In this document: positions 23,757 through 36,609 of the stretch, piece by piece
Layout: each line of letters begins with the position of its first letter
Position numbering within the stretch: position 1 is the stretch's first letter
From: Erpobdella octoculata
Taxonomy: Eukaryota; Annelida; Clitellata; Hirudinida; Erpobdellidae
DNA: 64,000 nt
Assembly: GCA_963978895.1 (NCBI GenBank)
Contig: OZ022246.1
Span: 7,185,932 to 7,249,931, forward strand
Reading direction: 5' to 3'
The notes under the pieces: model-generated
Told to the model about the DNA's origin: nothing
Seen by the model: only the letters and a program-made list of their open reading frames with translations
Databases searched by the model: none
Translations under genes and position numbers: made by a program

Positions 23757-23885
23757 TCAGTACAAAATGGATTGTATTTTATATTTCGGTACAGAACGGA
23801 CTGTGTTATATATTTCAGTACAGATTAAGCTGTATTTTATATTTAAGTACAGATTGGACTGTATTTACACACTTTTACTTAACTT
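23757..23885. repeat. About 35-bp tandem repeat (TTCAGTACAGA.TGGACTG type)
   Basis: Four diverged units, each built from CAGTACA(A/G)A(T/A), GGACTGTATT and TTATATTT. The same unit occurs about twice again at 26915-26990. Confidence 0.75.
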
Positions 23886-23946
23886 GACTTTTCTGTCTGT
23901 CTGTTTATAACATAACATAACATAACATAACTTTATTATAGTGAAC

Positions 23947-24190
23947 TAGCTGGGTTACCCGGCGTTGCCCGGGGATTTTAAAGGCTTTTTATCGTTTTCT
24001 CTCTGGCTCCCGTTTCCTTAACCGCTTGCTTTCCCGTTCCATGTCGCTTTCTCACTCCTGGTCGCATTTCTGCTCACGGTCGCTTTTCCGGCCCCGGTCT
24101 CTTTTACTTTTCCCGATCCCGGTTGCTTTTACGCTTTACCGCTCCAGCTTGCTCTTCTTTTCGCTCTTCTTTTCCTCCATTAAATTTTAG
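23947..24190 (-). mobile_element. Helitron-like family 1, 3' end
   Basis: On the minus strand it ends with the hairpin CCCGGGCAACGCCGGG and then TAACCCAGCTAG before T. The interior is the diverged GAGCGGGAAAGCGACC-type minisatellite. It is older than most copies here. Confidence 0.55.
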
Positions 24191-24199
24191 AGCCTTCCC

Positions 24200-25690
24200 A
24201 ATGTGGCTTAGATGGGCTGTAGCGGAATGCTGTGCACAGTCATCAAAATTGATCTGTTCTCTCGTTAACACTTTGTTGTTTGGTTTGCTCGTTGAGTTAC
24301 GTCTGAACTTCCTCAATTTTAATTAGTGTTCTTTAATGTATTGGTTTCACTCTGCAAGTGTGATCTTCTGCAAAGGCTTATTATGATTGACTGAAGCTGA
24401 AAAAAAAGAATTTATTAGTTAACGGCTGCAATAATGTTAAAATCCGCTCATATATCTCAACAGGTTATATTTATTTTAAATACTTGTAAGATTATAAATG
24501 CTTACAATAGATCTATCACACACTGTTCAACAGATGCTTTTCGTAAAATCGCTAGTCTTAGTTTTTGAGTTGTTCTTAGTTTTTAAGTGTCATGTCTACA
24601 GAAAGCATATAACGCTACATGTGGCATGTTAATAAATAACTCCGCCTCGCTAATTGCGAGCCAGTCCCAAGCCTGGAGAAAGGAGGAGGGAAAAGTAAAA
24701 AGGATCAAATTCTGATCCACGACAGGAAGTACATAAGTGCTCCCTACATACAGCCATTAGTCTTAAAACACCTGGTGTAAAGGACTATAAACTATTATAA
24801 AAAAAAATAAAAAAAAAAAAAATGTTAATAAATGTTGACCCGTGGCTTTGAAAAATGTGATATAAAACACAGATTGAAATAAAACATGAAGTAATAATAA
24901 TATTAAAAACCTTCAAAGCATTAACTTAATGAATTTTCCGAGAGTTTTCTGAGATCATCAATTTGGAACAATCGAAGAGTACCACTTTTATTTAGCAAAT
25001 GATGCAATTATAAATTGAACAAAACAGCAGCAGATTGATAGGCTGGCTTGAGAACTTTGTTCATGATTTTGTTGAAACACAAAAATACTGCACTTGCTTT
25101 CATTTCTTTCAAATTTCATGCACCTCATATATCAGTGAAACTTTTACAATAAATTGGTGTTGCATGTAAGATTTTCTTTAAAATGTAATTTTCTAATTTC
25201 CTCTGAAAAGTAAAAAATAAAATAAGACCGATAAATTAATTCATAATCTTATAGTCATAACTAATCGTGAATAATAATGGTTGTAATGCCATCACATAAA
25301 AAAAAACTTACCTGCCCAAAAAAATTTCTCATTTACCGATAGGCTGATAGCAAGCTCGTCGCTCAACAATATTAGATGAGGAACAATTGAAGTCAGAAGC
25401 CTTGAACGATAAATATGAACAATGAATTTAAATTTATTTTTCCAATCTGCAACTCCTTTTTGTAAAACACAAAATGTTAGAGCATAATGATAATCTTATA
25501 ATAATTAATAATAATATAACATAATTAAACACGTGCAATGCAACAAACGAAACAAATTGAAAGATACACAGTAAATCATGATTTTAAAAACTAAAAACAA
25601 ATTACCAAAGCTTTGCCACTTACTTTTGAATGGGAGATATGAACAATGAATTTCTAATTTGATTTAATTTTAATTTGTTAAGTCTGGAAC
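24200..25690. other. No gene seen; one element fragment
   Basis: AT-rich sequence. 24767-24810 repeats the CACCTGGTGTAAAGGACTAT block of family 1 found at 4020. A 76-codon frame at 25698-25928 has no recognisable domain and is not called. Confidence 0.4.
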
Positions 25691-26040
25691 TCTTTTTGTG
25701 AAGCACAAAATATCTCTAAATAGAAGAAATTCCACCTGCAATTTATTGATTAGTCCTGAAATCCAAAGTTATCTAGATTTAAAAAATAAGTTGCTAAAAT
25801 CAAATATAAAGTTTACCGATAGCAGAGCTGTCGTATCGGAGGTTCGGAAGAGAATGAGCCTCAATGAGCTCTATGAAATCAAAACAAAGGTATCCGGCGG
25901 CACCATAGATACCTATGGGCGGCACTAAACAACACACATATTTATTTAATTTAATATTTAAAACCTTTAAAACTTAAGAAAAAAAAATTAAAAATATTTT
26001 GTATAATTTAACTATAAATTAATTTTATTTTATTTTGTAG

Positions 26041-26243
26041 AAAAAAAATTTACTCCAACTTACTACCGCTGACCAAAACGTTTTTTGTCCATAAAACATC
26101 AACGGAAAAACCAATTTATTTAAAATTTTACAGGAACCACCGTTTGAATAAGATACATAAGTGTACCAAATTTCAATTAAATCTGTTCGGCCGTTTACAT
26201 TTTATGTCCGAACAAACAAACAAACATTTCATTTTTATATATA
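26041..26243 (-). mobile_element. Helitron-like element, 5' end of a further family
   Basis: On the minus strand it starts TCTTATATATAAAAATGAAA after an A, then GTTTGTTTGTTTGTTCGGAC and a body of the type CGGCCGAACAGATTTAATTG. This mirrors the starts of families 1 and 2, but the body differs and no CTRR end was located. Confidence 0.4.
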
Positions 26244-26292
26244 AGATAAGGAATCAAAATTGACTGTATAATATTCACTACTTTTTTAAAAA

Positions 26293-26650
26293 CTAAAAGT
26301 TACATAACGAAAGTTTCGATTTGAATTCATTCAAAGTCTGAGCATTTGCAACATCTTCTTTTAGTTTGTTCCACTCGTTGATGATTCTTGCGCTGAAAAA
26401 CGTCCGCTTCAAAGGTCCTGTCCTGTCTTTGTAAAGCTTCATCGGATGACCTCTTGTATTTCTGTTGGAAACTCTAGTAAAAAACTTGTCTGGATCAAGA
26501 TTAAGACCATTATTCAATATATTATATATTAGTATTAAGTCTCCTCTTATTCTCCTTCTCTCAAGGGTCGTCAGCCTACACCTCAACAATCTCTCTTCAT
26601 AGCTTAAACCATGCATTCCATTAATTATTTTCGTAGCTCTGTCTGTCGTT
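26293..26650 (-). pseudogene. LINE ORF2 C-terminal fragment
   Basis: The minus-strand frame reads RATKIINGMHGLSYEERLL, LERRRIRGDLILIYNILN, FFTRVSNRNTRGHPMKLYKD and RIINEWNKLKEDVANAQTLN before TAA. This is the standard tail of CR1/Jockey/Crack ORF2. The frame is open for about 115 codons, but the RT core is absent. Confidence 0.75.
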
Positions 26651-26914
26651 TATCTGTCTGTCGTCAAATTTTGCAATCGATTTTAAACTAACTTCCCGAT
26701 GAGCTAGAGACTTCACAATTTAAACTTACGTCCGGACTGATTAACAATGCATTCTATCAAATTTTCGGATCGATTAGACCAAATTTAATTAAATAATTAT
26801 TTGTAATATTTTCGTCGAACTATTTATTGTTTATGCTCATATTTTTGTTGTTTATGTAGTAAAAATATAAAAGTGTGCTTTTAAAAAACTTTGTTTTTGC
26901 TTCACTTGTTTATA

Positions 26915-26990
26915 TTTAAGTACAGAATGGACTGTATTTTATGTTTCAGTACAAAATGGACTGTGTTTTATATTTCAGTATTGCTGAATT
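26915..26990. repeat. Second block of the 35-bp repeat seen at 23757
   Basis: Units such as AAGTACAGAATGGACTGTAT and TTCAGTACAAAATGGACTGT match the array 3 kb to the left. Confidence 0.7.
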
Positions 26991-27297
26991 AAAAAATTCT
27001 AGTCAATCTATGAAAAATTTCCGTTCCATTTGTAAATGATTTTCCAGACGGTTTCTAAGCTCATCTGTTAAACTTTTCTGTTATGGAATTTCAAAAATGA
27101 AAAATTCAATCGATATTTGATTAAATGTTAGAATGATAATAATTTTATTTAATTAAGCAGTGTGAATGTAAAACAGTTACTAATTTTAAAAAAATTACTG
27201 CTGTTGTTCAGATAAATGATTGTTATTTTCAATTATTAAAACGTTTATGTTTTTAAAATTATTATAAAATTATTTTGAACAATCTATATATATAAAA

Positions 27298-27492
27298 ATG
27301 AATGTTTGTATGTATGTATGTATGTATGTATGTATGTATGTATGTATGTATGTATGTATGTATGTATGTATGTATGTATGTATGTATGTATGTATGTATG
27401 TATGTATGTATGTATGTATGTATGTATGTATGTATGTATGTATATATATATATATACATATATATACATATACATATATATATATATATATA
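27298..27492. repeat. (TATG)n then (TA)n microsatellite
   Basis: About 140 bp of TATG units directly after the family 1 start, merging into TA/TACA repeats. Met-Tyr-Val-Cys frames across it are artefacts. Confidence 0.95.
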
Positions 27493-27493
27493 A

Positions 27494-28477
27494 ACACTGA
27501 ATGAAAATACCGAAATAATTGTTCAAGATACCGATCCTGTCAGATTAAAAATTAAAGAAGCTTTACTGATATCTCAAGAACGACCTTCTATAAATATGCA
27601 ATATAATAATTTTGACAGAACCCTATTGCTCCAATATCAGTCATACCCCTCTGCTATGGCTACTACATCTCGTGGCGTCTCAACATTGGTCGTCGGTGGT
27701 TTTCGTTGTCGTGGCGACAGATCTGTCGACCCTCCAGTTTCCACTGATTTCGCGATGGATGATTCGCGGGATATAAATGTAAACATCAGTTCTGCTTTAG
27801 TAACTGATGGCAAAGAACTTCCGGCTTGTGTTGTTGACGGATCTGTTCGTCCCATCCTTTCTTCACATTCGGTAGCTAAGAGTGCCTTGGAGTTGAATAG
27901 TACTTTAAATGATGACGTTTCTGGTTTTTCTTCTTGGAGTGAAGATCTCATCTCGGCTTGTCTTGCAAGTGATAACACACGGGATAATGACACGACCTCT
28001 AACGAAACATTGATGAACAGTGTCGATGAGGATTTGTCGTGTCGGGACAAGTTTCCTGTTTCCACCTGTTGTGGGACTCATTGTGCCCAGGATGTCAGTG
28101 ATACATCTAGTAAAACCTCAACAAAAGAACCTAATAAATTCGCATTGTTTGATGTTGCAACACGATGCATTCCTGATTCTCCTTTGAATACTAACTCTCT
28201 CATTTCGGGTCAACATGGGACGGATTGCACACAAAGTACTGACATGATCGCGGATCAAACATTATCGGACGAGGACGAATTTGTGATGTGTAGCAATGAA
28301 CCTGTTGATCCACTCCCTTCTGTTTATTGTGCGACTGATGGCGCCCATGGCATCAACAGTGACCTCAGTGGAAATCCTGAAGGGGACCAATGTGAATTCC
28401 CGCCGGGAGATGACAAACCCGTTGAATTGCCTATTCTACTTTATAGTGGTAATATAACAATAAGAAGAAAAAAATAA
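27494..28477 (+). CDS. Penelope-like element ORF, 3' part: GIY-YIG end plus acidic tail
   Basis: The frame opens just after an in-frame TAA in the (TA)n border and runs 327 codons to TAA. It starts DTDPVRLKIKEALLISQERP, then SINMQYNNFDRTLLL, matching the last helix of the GIY-YIG endonuclease at the C-terminus of PLE proteins. A roughly 270-residue Ser/Asp/Thr-rich tail follows, without recognised domain but with scattered Cys-His pairs, and ends in basic NITIRRKK. Two other loci (50709-50864 and 60053-60592) end in the same way, with IN(I)KRRK. RT and most of GIY-YIG are missing, so this is a 5'-truncated copy. Confidence 0.65.
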   Translation, partial: TLNENTEIIVQDTDPVRLKIKEALLISQERPSINMQYNNFDRTLLLQYQSYPSAMATTSRGVSTLVVGGFRCRGDRSVDPPVSTDFAMDDSRDINVNISSALVTDGKELPACVVDGSVRPILSSHSVAKSALELNSTLNDDVSGFSSWSEDLISACLASDNTRDNDTTSNETLMNSVDEDLSCRDKFPVSTCCGTHCAQDVSDTSSKTSTKEPNKFALFDVATRCIPDSPLNTNSLISGQHGTDCTQSTDMIADQTLSDEDEFVMCSNEPVDPLPSVYCATDGAHGINSDLSGNPEGDQCEFPPGDDKPVELPILLYSGNITIRRKK

Positions 28478-28727
28478 AATAACATGTTCATGTTTGTAAT
28501 TTTACATTGTATTCTTCTATAAGCAAATTACGACCATAGCCATATTCTTGTACATACTATTTTATTGTATTTTTAAATTATTTGAACTTTCTAATACATA
28601 TTTCTATTATTTTTATCTCAGTTCCTTTTACGATATTCTAATATCTAGGGTAGGTACGCTCTACCTGGTTTTATTGTTTATTTCATTGTATCGTTTCTTG
28701 CGTCGACGTTTGGTTTAAATTTTAAAT

Positions 28728-28771
28728 GGGCTCTGAAGATGACAATGTTAGTCGAAACGGTCCGTTAGCCC
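28728..28771 (+). ncRNA. Type I hammerhead ribozyme of a Penelope-like element
   Basis: Stem I GGGCT (28728-28732) pairs with AGCCC (28767-28771). The core CTGAAGA (28733-28739) is followed by one extra T, stem II GAC/GTC, then GAAAC at 28754-28758. Stem III pairs ACG with CGT around a 3-nt loop, and the predicted cleavage follows GTT at 28766. Type I hammerheads with very short stem III are known from the pseudo-LTRs of Penelope-like elements. The extra T before stem II also occurs in both sister copies. Confidence 0.7.
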
Positions 28772-28776
28772 GAGTT

Positions 28777-28907
28777 GAATCAAAGAATGTATGTAGTTTG
28801 AAAAATTTAGAATGTCTGTCTAAAAAAATAATAAACGCAAAATGGTCTATTGTCTTTAATAGCGCGTGCCTGAAAGAAAATATTACACCTAAGTACGTCA
28901 ATATATA
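28777..28907 (+). pseudogene. Penelope-like ORF, N-terminal start
   Basis: Reads LKNLECLSKKIINAKWSIVF, then NSACLKENITPKYV, and dissolves into (TA)n. The pattern of an AKW helix followed by C(L)..N.I(I/T)PK is like the N-terminal region of PLE proteins. The same stretch occurs at 51459, 50710 (minus) and 59718 (minus). Confidence 0.55.
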
Positions 28908-29058
28908 TATATATATGTTATTCATGCATTGCTACACCATTCATCCGATCGTAATGAAATTTTCACACAACTTCGAGAGTCAAGAGGAATCAAATATAGA
29001 GAAAAAAAATTTGAAATCTGACACAAAATGAGCGGAGCGGAGCGGGTGAGCGAGCGGG

Positions 29059-30489
<1,431 letters not shown>

Positions 30490-30599
30490 GCGGAAAAGCG
30501 ATGGGAACGGGAAAGCGGAGAAGGAAACGGGAGCGAGAGAGACAAATATTAGAAAAACCTCTAAAATCCCCGAGCAACGCCGGGTGCCCCCGCTAGTTA

Positions 30600-32020
30600 T
30601 TAATAAAAATTTCGTCATCTCAATCAAACAAACAATCAGATAATTAGCATAAAAATCATTATCATGTCATCTCACTAAAAGGTTAAACATTATTCAAAAT
30701 GTGGAAACAGAAATTGTTCGTGAACATGTCTCATGACAAAGCATAAGACATGCCTTGCAACGCGACTTCTAAATTCTATTGTGGATCTGTTTTATGACGA
30801 ATGCAAAATCTGATATATAAAATATCGGCAGTACCGTGATTACCGCACGCCAAACTACCCGGTTGGGGGGGGGGTGGGGCTATAAGTGTGTCCCAAAATT
30901 TTTGTGACTTAATTTGCAATGAAGATCATAAGCGTACAAATCGGTAGCTTTCTCAAATTTGGTCAAATAAGTCATAAAGTTTGAGCACCAAAGTCTTAGA
31001 ATTTTATAAAAATTAAGAAAACATTTTTTGAAAAAAATTTCTCAAAATTTTTAAAATATACCAACGGTCTTATGGGGAAAACCCTCTTTCCAGGTCATCA
31101 GTTTAAAAAAAAAATTGAAAAGTTTTGAGAAATATTTCTCAAAAATTATCTACGACGACCCTTCACCACACTCAACTTTCGGCCATCGATCATTTTTAGA
31201 AATTTTGTTTTTAGAAAAATAAGGTACGACTACTCTAATGTTTTTCGGAGCCACTCACGCCCTAGTCCCGGCACTGAATGTAGGTTCAAGTTGTTATTGG
31301 CCTCGATTGTTTGCCTGTCTGTTGGTTTGTCAATTTGCTTGTTTGTTTGTTTGTCTGCTTGCTTGTTTGATGGCTTGTCTGTTTGTCTGTTTGCTGGTCT
31401 GTTCGTTTGTCTGTTTGTTTGAATATCTTATTACAATATTGATATCTGTAAAGAGTTTGCTTAACGTGAATTTCAACTAAAATTAACTTGAAATAAGGTA
31501 GCAGCAGCATTATAGCATCAAATCGACCGACAGAAATCACATGGAAATTTCCACTGAACGATCATTCATCGTTTTTTCTATTTGAATAAAAAACATTGAA
31601 AGCAGTTTGAACGCAACTCAGAGCTTTCAAATGCTTTAAAAATATTTCGAATGAAATAAATAAATAATCGCGAATTCAAGTTTTAATGCGCTTCGTGTTT
31701 GTTCGCTTAATGTTTTGCGGCAGTTTTAAAATTCCAATAGTTTTCAAATATTTACGCCATTATCATTATTATCATCGTTATCATCACCACCATCGTCACC
31801 AGTTTTGCCTTTTTTATTTTTTCCCTGCAATTTTAATTTTAATAAGAATATTAACTTTTAAAATTGCATAGAAATTCTATTAAAAAACTGATTTTATTTA
31901 ATTTTGTTTCTTACCGTAATTTGCTTCTATCGCCGTCTGCATCACAACTACCATCACCACCATCACAAACACCAACACCACTACCACGACGATAATGACG
32001 ATGATCATTGTTGTCGTCGT
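30600..32020. other. No gene seen; low-complexity stretches
   Basis: Contains a poly-G tract near 30865 and a TTTGTCTG-type low-complexity run at 31310-31420. The open frames there (Cys-Leu-Val type) reflect the repeat. Confidence 0.45.
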
Positions 32021-32025
32021 CAATA

Positions 32026-32190
<165 letters not shown>

Positions 32191-32226
32191 CCATCACTAT
32201 CAACATCACCATCACCACCATCACCA

Positions 32227-32264
<38 letters not shown>

Positions 32265-32289
32265 GTTGTCGTCATCATCATAAATTTAA

Positions 32290-33590
32290 TTCTTATTTTA
32301 TCTTGTTCTCAGCAGTTAAAATTAATTAAACTAATATTTCAAAAGAAATGTGGAACATTCAAATATCTCTTATCAAATCGCTGCACTCTCTGAAAGCGTT
32401 GAATGACTCGATCTCCTTAAAATTGCTTTTCATCCTTTATAGAATCCCGCTAAATAATATCTGTAGCTGTATGTGTACATATTTCATACGTCTCGTCACA
32501 TGCCGAGTATTTTGCAAAAAAATTTCCGTTCACTGTCACGCAAGGTTTTCTCGTTCTTTTTTCTGATTTCACGAAGGTTTGCAAAAAATCAACAACCTCA
32601 CGAAATGGCATGCTGACTGCTGACTGCTGACTCATCGTATTATTTTATACTGCAAAATTATTTTCAGTTGTTTTTTCGTTATTTATTAATTATTAAATAT
32701 TTACACGATGAACTTGCGGATAAACTGAAATTCGATTGTTTTGTTCATGCGATGATGGCAGCAGACAAGCAATTTGAATTAATTATCCTGAGATAAATTC
32801 ATACGATTGAAAAATGAGGAACATCATTATCAGAATTATATTTTATGTTATAATTATTTGAATAATGTTTTTGTTTTTAAAAAAAATCAAGTTTACATAA
32901 AAGTTCCGGAATAGGATTTCTTTTAAAAACAAGTGAATAATTAATGCAACTAAAGTTGTTTTTAAAACATTAAAATAAAAATTTTATAATAGCAAATAAT
33001 TGAAAAAAATTGCATAAATAATTATACAAAAATAAATTCTTTTCAGAGAAGTTAGTTTTAAAACTCCTGCAATTCCATTTGTGCGCAAAATGCATAAAAA
33101 ATTCAAAAGCTTGCTCAAGGAAAAAATGGAGCATACGCCCACGCAAACTTTTAGCCAGAAACGCAGGTGAAAGTGTGGAGATGAAGATGGAAAAGGTAGA
33201 AATGTGCGCAGGTTGTGATGGCAAATGTTTAAAAATATAAGTGATGTGGAGAAATTATACAAAAAAAATGTTTCAACGTCTAGATGTTAGTAAAAAAGAC
33301 TGAAATTTGAAAGTAATAATAACACATGTTAGAAACAAGAGTGTTGATGTTGGAAACGTAAGTTACAATGAAATATGTGGAAATGTGAAAGTGTGGAATT
33401 CCGGGAAGTGGAAAAGTACAGGTGGTTGAGAATATGGAAAAGTCTGATGGAGTCTTGCTGTAATTACATAGGTATACAGGGCAGGTAGTTTGGTGTCGGT
33501 TGTTAATGCTGAAGTGTTCTAATATTAACTTCTATAAACAGAGCTGGCTTGCATTGCTATTATTCAGCCTAAATGTGTGATTGAAAAGTA
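32290..33590. other. No gene seen
   Basis: AT-rich, no supported coding frame. Confidence 0.4.
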
Positions 33591-33602
33591 GAAGTGTTAT
33601 AG

Positions 33603-34158
<556 letters not shown>

Positions 34159-35125
34159 GTTTAATCATTTATTTTCTCAGATTTAAAAAATCCAATAATT
34201 TACAGCCAGGACAAAATAAACATAAGAATAAAATGTCCTATAAACACGACAAAAATATTTCGCGTCCCCACGTGGGCCTGAGATTTCCCCGAGACGATTA
34301 TAAATCTGAACCATGAAATTTCTACACTAAAGAAAACATACAATTTCATGCAAATAAGTAATTCAACGTTTTCCAACATTCTTCAATTTGTTGCGTCGCC
34401 GACCTACTCTCCATGTACAACATTTAAAGAATTTCCAAATATTGTAAGTATTTAATAACACTGAAAGTATATAGTAAGTCAACAATTTTTTCCCGACACC
34501 AAAGCTAGTCCAAAACTTGTAGGACTTCTCTGACATCACCCCCCTCCAATTGCACACAAAAGCTGTAATGACAGGCTTTAAGTTGAGAGCCTGACCTGGG
34601 TTGTTTTCTTTCATCCATGCGTGGACGTCCCTGATATCGTACTTTCTGATTTTCCTGTCATGTTCCTCATTCAGGTTTGCTAGATCAGAAACAACAGAAA
34701 CGTCGCATACAAAATATTGGTCATCCTTCCATGCACATAGGTCCGGAATTCTCAAACCCATTTCGGTTTTAATTCGCGGTTCTACTTTTGTGATGAATCC
34801 CTTTGATTGGAATTTTTCTTCCAGTTTGCGAACGATGATGTCGTGACGTTCTCGCCTAGGTCCATCACTCTTGGGACAGATTTGAATCATGTGTCCTAAT
34901 GATTCAGGTATTCTGCATCCAGCGTCACATGACGTATCGGCCAATGGTCGTTCTCGCGACGCCCTAAGCTTGTTGTAGAGAACGGCTGCACGAACTTTAA
35001 TGCACTTGATGAATACATCTGATGGCACTCTGTTTACTCCGTCGACGATCCAGTCACTCAATCCTATTCCTGATGAAAAAGACTTCAAACCATAACCATC
35101 TACAGATTTATAAAGATTTTCTGTT
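34159..35125 (-). mobile_element. R2-like (REL-endonuclease) LINE 3' end embedded in (TAC)n
   Basis: A coding segment (34363-35124) plus a 200-bp 3' UTR lies directly between two TAC microsatellites in the same orientation. The 5' side is truncated and its frame runs straight into the TAC repeat. The arrangement suggests integration into a TAC tract, comparable to the microsatellite preference known for Dong in (TAA)n; this is inference. Confidence 0.7.
34363..35124 (-). CDS. R2-like LINE C-terminus: CCHC knuckle and restriction-like endonuclease
   Basis: The minus-strand frame opens upstream of the ATG at 35088 (NLYKSVDGYGLKSFSSG). It continues FIKCIKVRAAVLYNKLRASR, then a zinc knuckle CDAGCRIPESLGHMIQICP with C, C, H, C spacing as in R2. 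The restriction-like endonuclease core follows: PDLCAWKDDQYFVCDVSVVS, with the PD...D catalytic pattern. It ends in a basic tail WRVGRRRNKLKNVGKR. The RT domain is absent through 5' truncation; the remaining frame is intact, which suggests a young insertion. Confidence 0.75.
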   Translation of the reverse strand, partial: TENLYKSVDGYGLKSFSSGIGLSDWIVDGVNRVPSDVFIKCIKVRAAVLYNKLRASRERPLADTSCDAGCRIPESLGHMIQICPKSDGPRRERHDIIVRKLEEKFQSKGFITKVEPRIKTEMGLRIPDLCAWKDDQYFVCDVSVVSDLANLNEEHDRKIRKYDIRDVHAWMKENNPGQALNLKPVITAFVCNWRGVMSEKSYKFWTSFGVGKKLLTYYILSVLLNTYNIWKFFKCCTWRVGRRRNKLKNVGKR

Positions 35126-35129
35126 GTTT

Positions 35130-35130
<1 letters not shown>

Positions 35131-35167
<37 letters not shown>

Positions 35168-35558
35168 GCTACTGCTACTGCTACTGCTACTGCTACTGCT
35201 ACTGCTACTGCTACTGCTACTGCTACTGCTACTGCTACTGCTACTGCTACTGCTACTGCTACTGCTACTGCTACTGCTACTGCTACTGCTACTGCTACTG
35301 CTACTGCTACTGCTACTGCTACTGCTACTGCTACTGCTACTGCTACTGCTACTGCTACTGCTACTGCTACTGCTACTGCTACTGCTACTGCTACTGCTAC
35401 TGCTACTGCTACTGCTACTGCTACTGCTACTGCTACTGCTACTGCTACTGCTACTGCTACTGCTACTGCTACTGCTACTGCTACTGCTACTGCTACTGCT
35501 ACTGCTACTGCTACTGCTACTGCTACTGCTACTGCTACTGCTACTGCTACTGCTACTG

Positions 35559-35624
<66 letters not shown>
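35131..35624. repeat. (TAC)n-(TGCTAC)n-(TAC)n compound microsatellite
   Basis: TAC units at 35131-35164, a roughly 396-bp TGCTAC hexamer array at 35165-35560, and TAC units again to 35624. The hexamer looks like one TAC-to-TGC change amplified by expansion. Poly-Ser and poly-Leu frames are artefacts. Confidence 0.95.
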
Positions 35625-36609
35625 AAGTAACGAGTGGCTTTCATTCCCAAGTCTGAACATGGCAGTTTTTTGTTTTTGAGAACTATTTTCTTATTAGTTT
35701 TAGTCATGGCCATCTGTTATCATTCCATCTCCGGTTGAGATAAGTAAAATAATTGCAGTGTTTTTTTAAGGCTGTGCCACAAAATTATTGTCACTTTAGC
35801 GTTATAGAGTTATTAAGAAGAGAATGAAGAAAAAAAAAGAAAGAAATATGAGAAGTCAAAAATACAACAGGAAAAAGAAAGGGAAAAAGAGAAAAAATAC
35901 AAAAGAAAAAAAACAGAAAAAAGATAGAGAGAAAGAGAGTACAAAATGTTTCCTTTCGACACCGTTGTGCAGTATATATGGTGCAGGCTTTTTCCATTGC
36001 AGACTTGTGACAGCCTGTCGGTGGATATTTCAAGAAGAATATATTTTGCACTATTTTACCGATGGTGTCATTTGAGCGCAATTTAGTACTTGGTGGTGTG
36101 GGCATAAAGCCAGCCTATCAAATAACTCATTTGCAGCCATGGCATACTTTCCTGGATAAAATCTGGAAATTAATTTCGAGCTTATATTTTGAAAGAAGCA
36201 GTGCACTATGAATGGAAAATGTCATTTTTTAACTTTTGAGTCTTTTTAAAGTTTTCGGAATTTTTGATAATCATTCATTGAGGTAGCCTGAGGATTGTTT
36301 TTGAAATAAATTATTGTAAATTATACTGAATACAATTATTATAATTATACCTTATACAATTATCTCTAACGAGTATTCCAAACAAATTGATTGATATTAT
36401 AAAATGCCACGATTTGATCAGTAGCATTTGATTTTAATTGTACAAAACATACATTTTCAAAAGCATCAATGTCTACAAGGATTGGAAAACAAACAAAAAG
36501 ATAGAGGCATTAATAGATAAGCAAATAAACTCACTAACAACTGAATTAGTCAATACCTAATTAACATAATATTGGTTTTCCAATTATTGTCACATTTGCT
36601 TTTTTACAG
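35625..36609. other. No gene seen; upstream flank or intron of the calcium-ATPase gene
   Basis: Low-complexity purine-rich patch at 35820-35940 and otherwise AT-rich sequence, ending in the acceptor CTTTTTTACAG before 36610. Confidence 0.45.

Noticed and set aside
25698..25928. 76-codon frame MKHKISLNRRNSTCNLL...
   Set aside because: No recognised domain, no splice context, and the surroundings are repeat-derived; not enough to call a gene.
27298..27492. CRISPR-like regular repeats.
   Set aside because: Simple tetranucleotide repeat without spacers, in a eukaryotic genome.
35791..36105. 104-codon minus-strand frame with Phe-rich end.
   Set aside because: The C-terminal half is a low-complexity purine/pyrimidine patch and no domain is visible in the rest.
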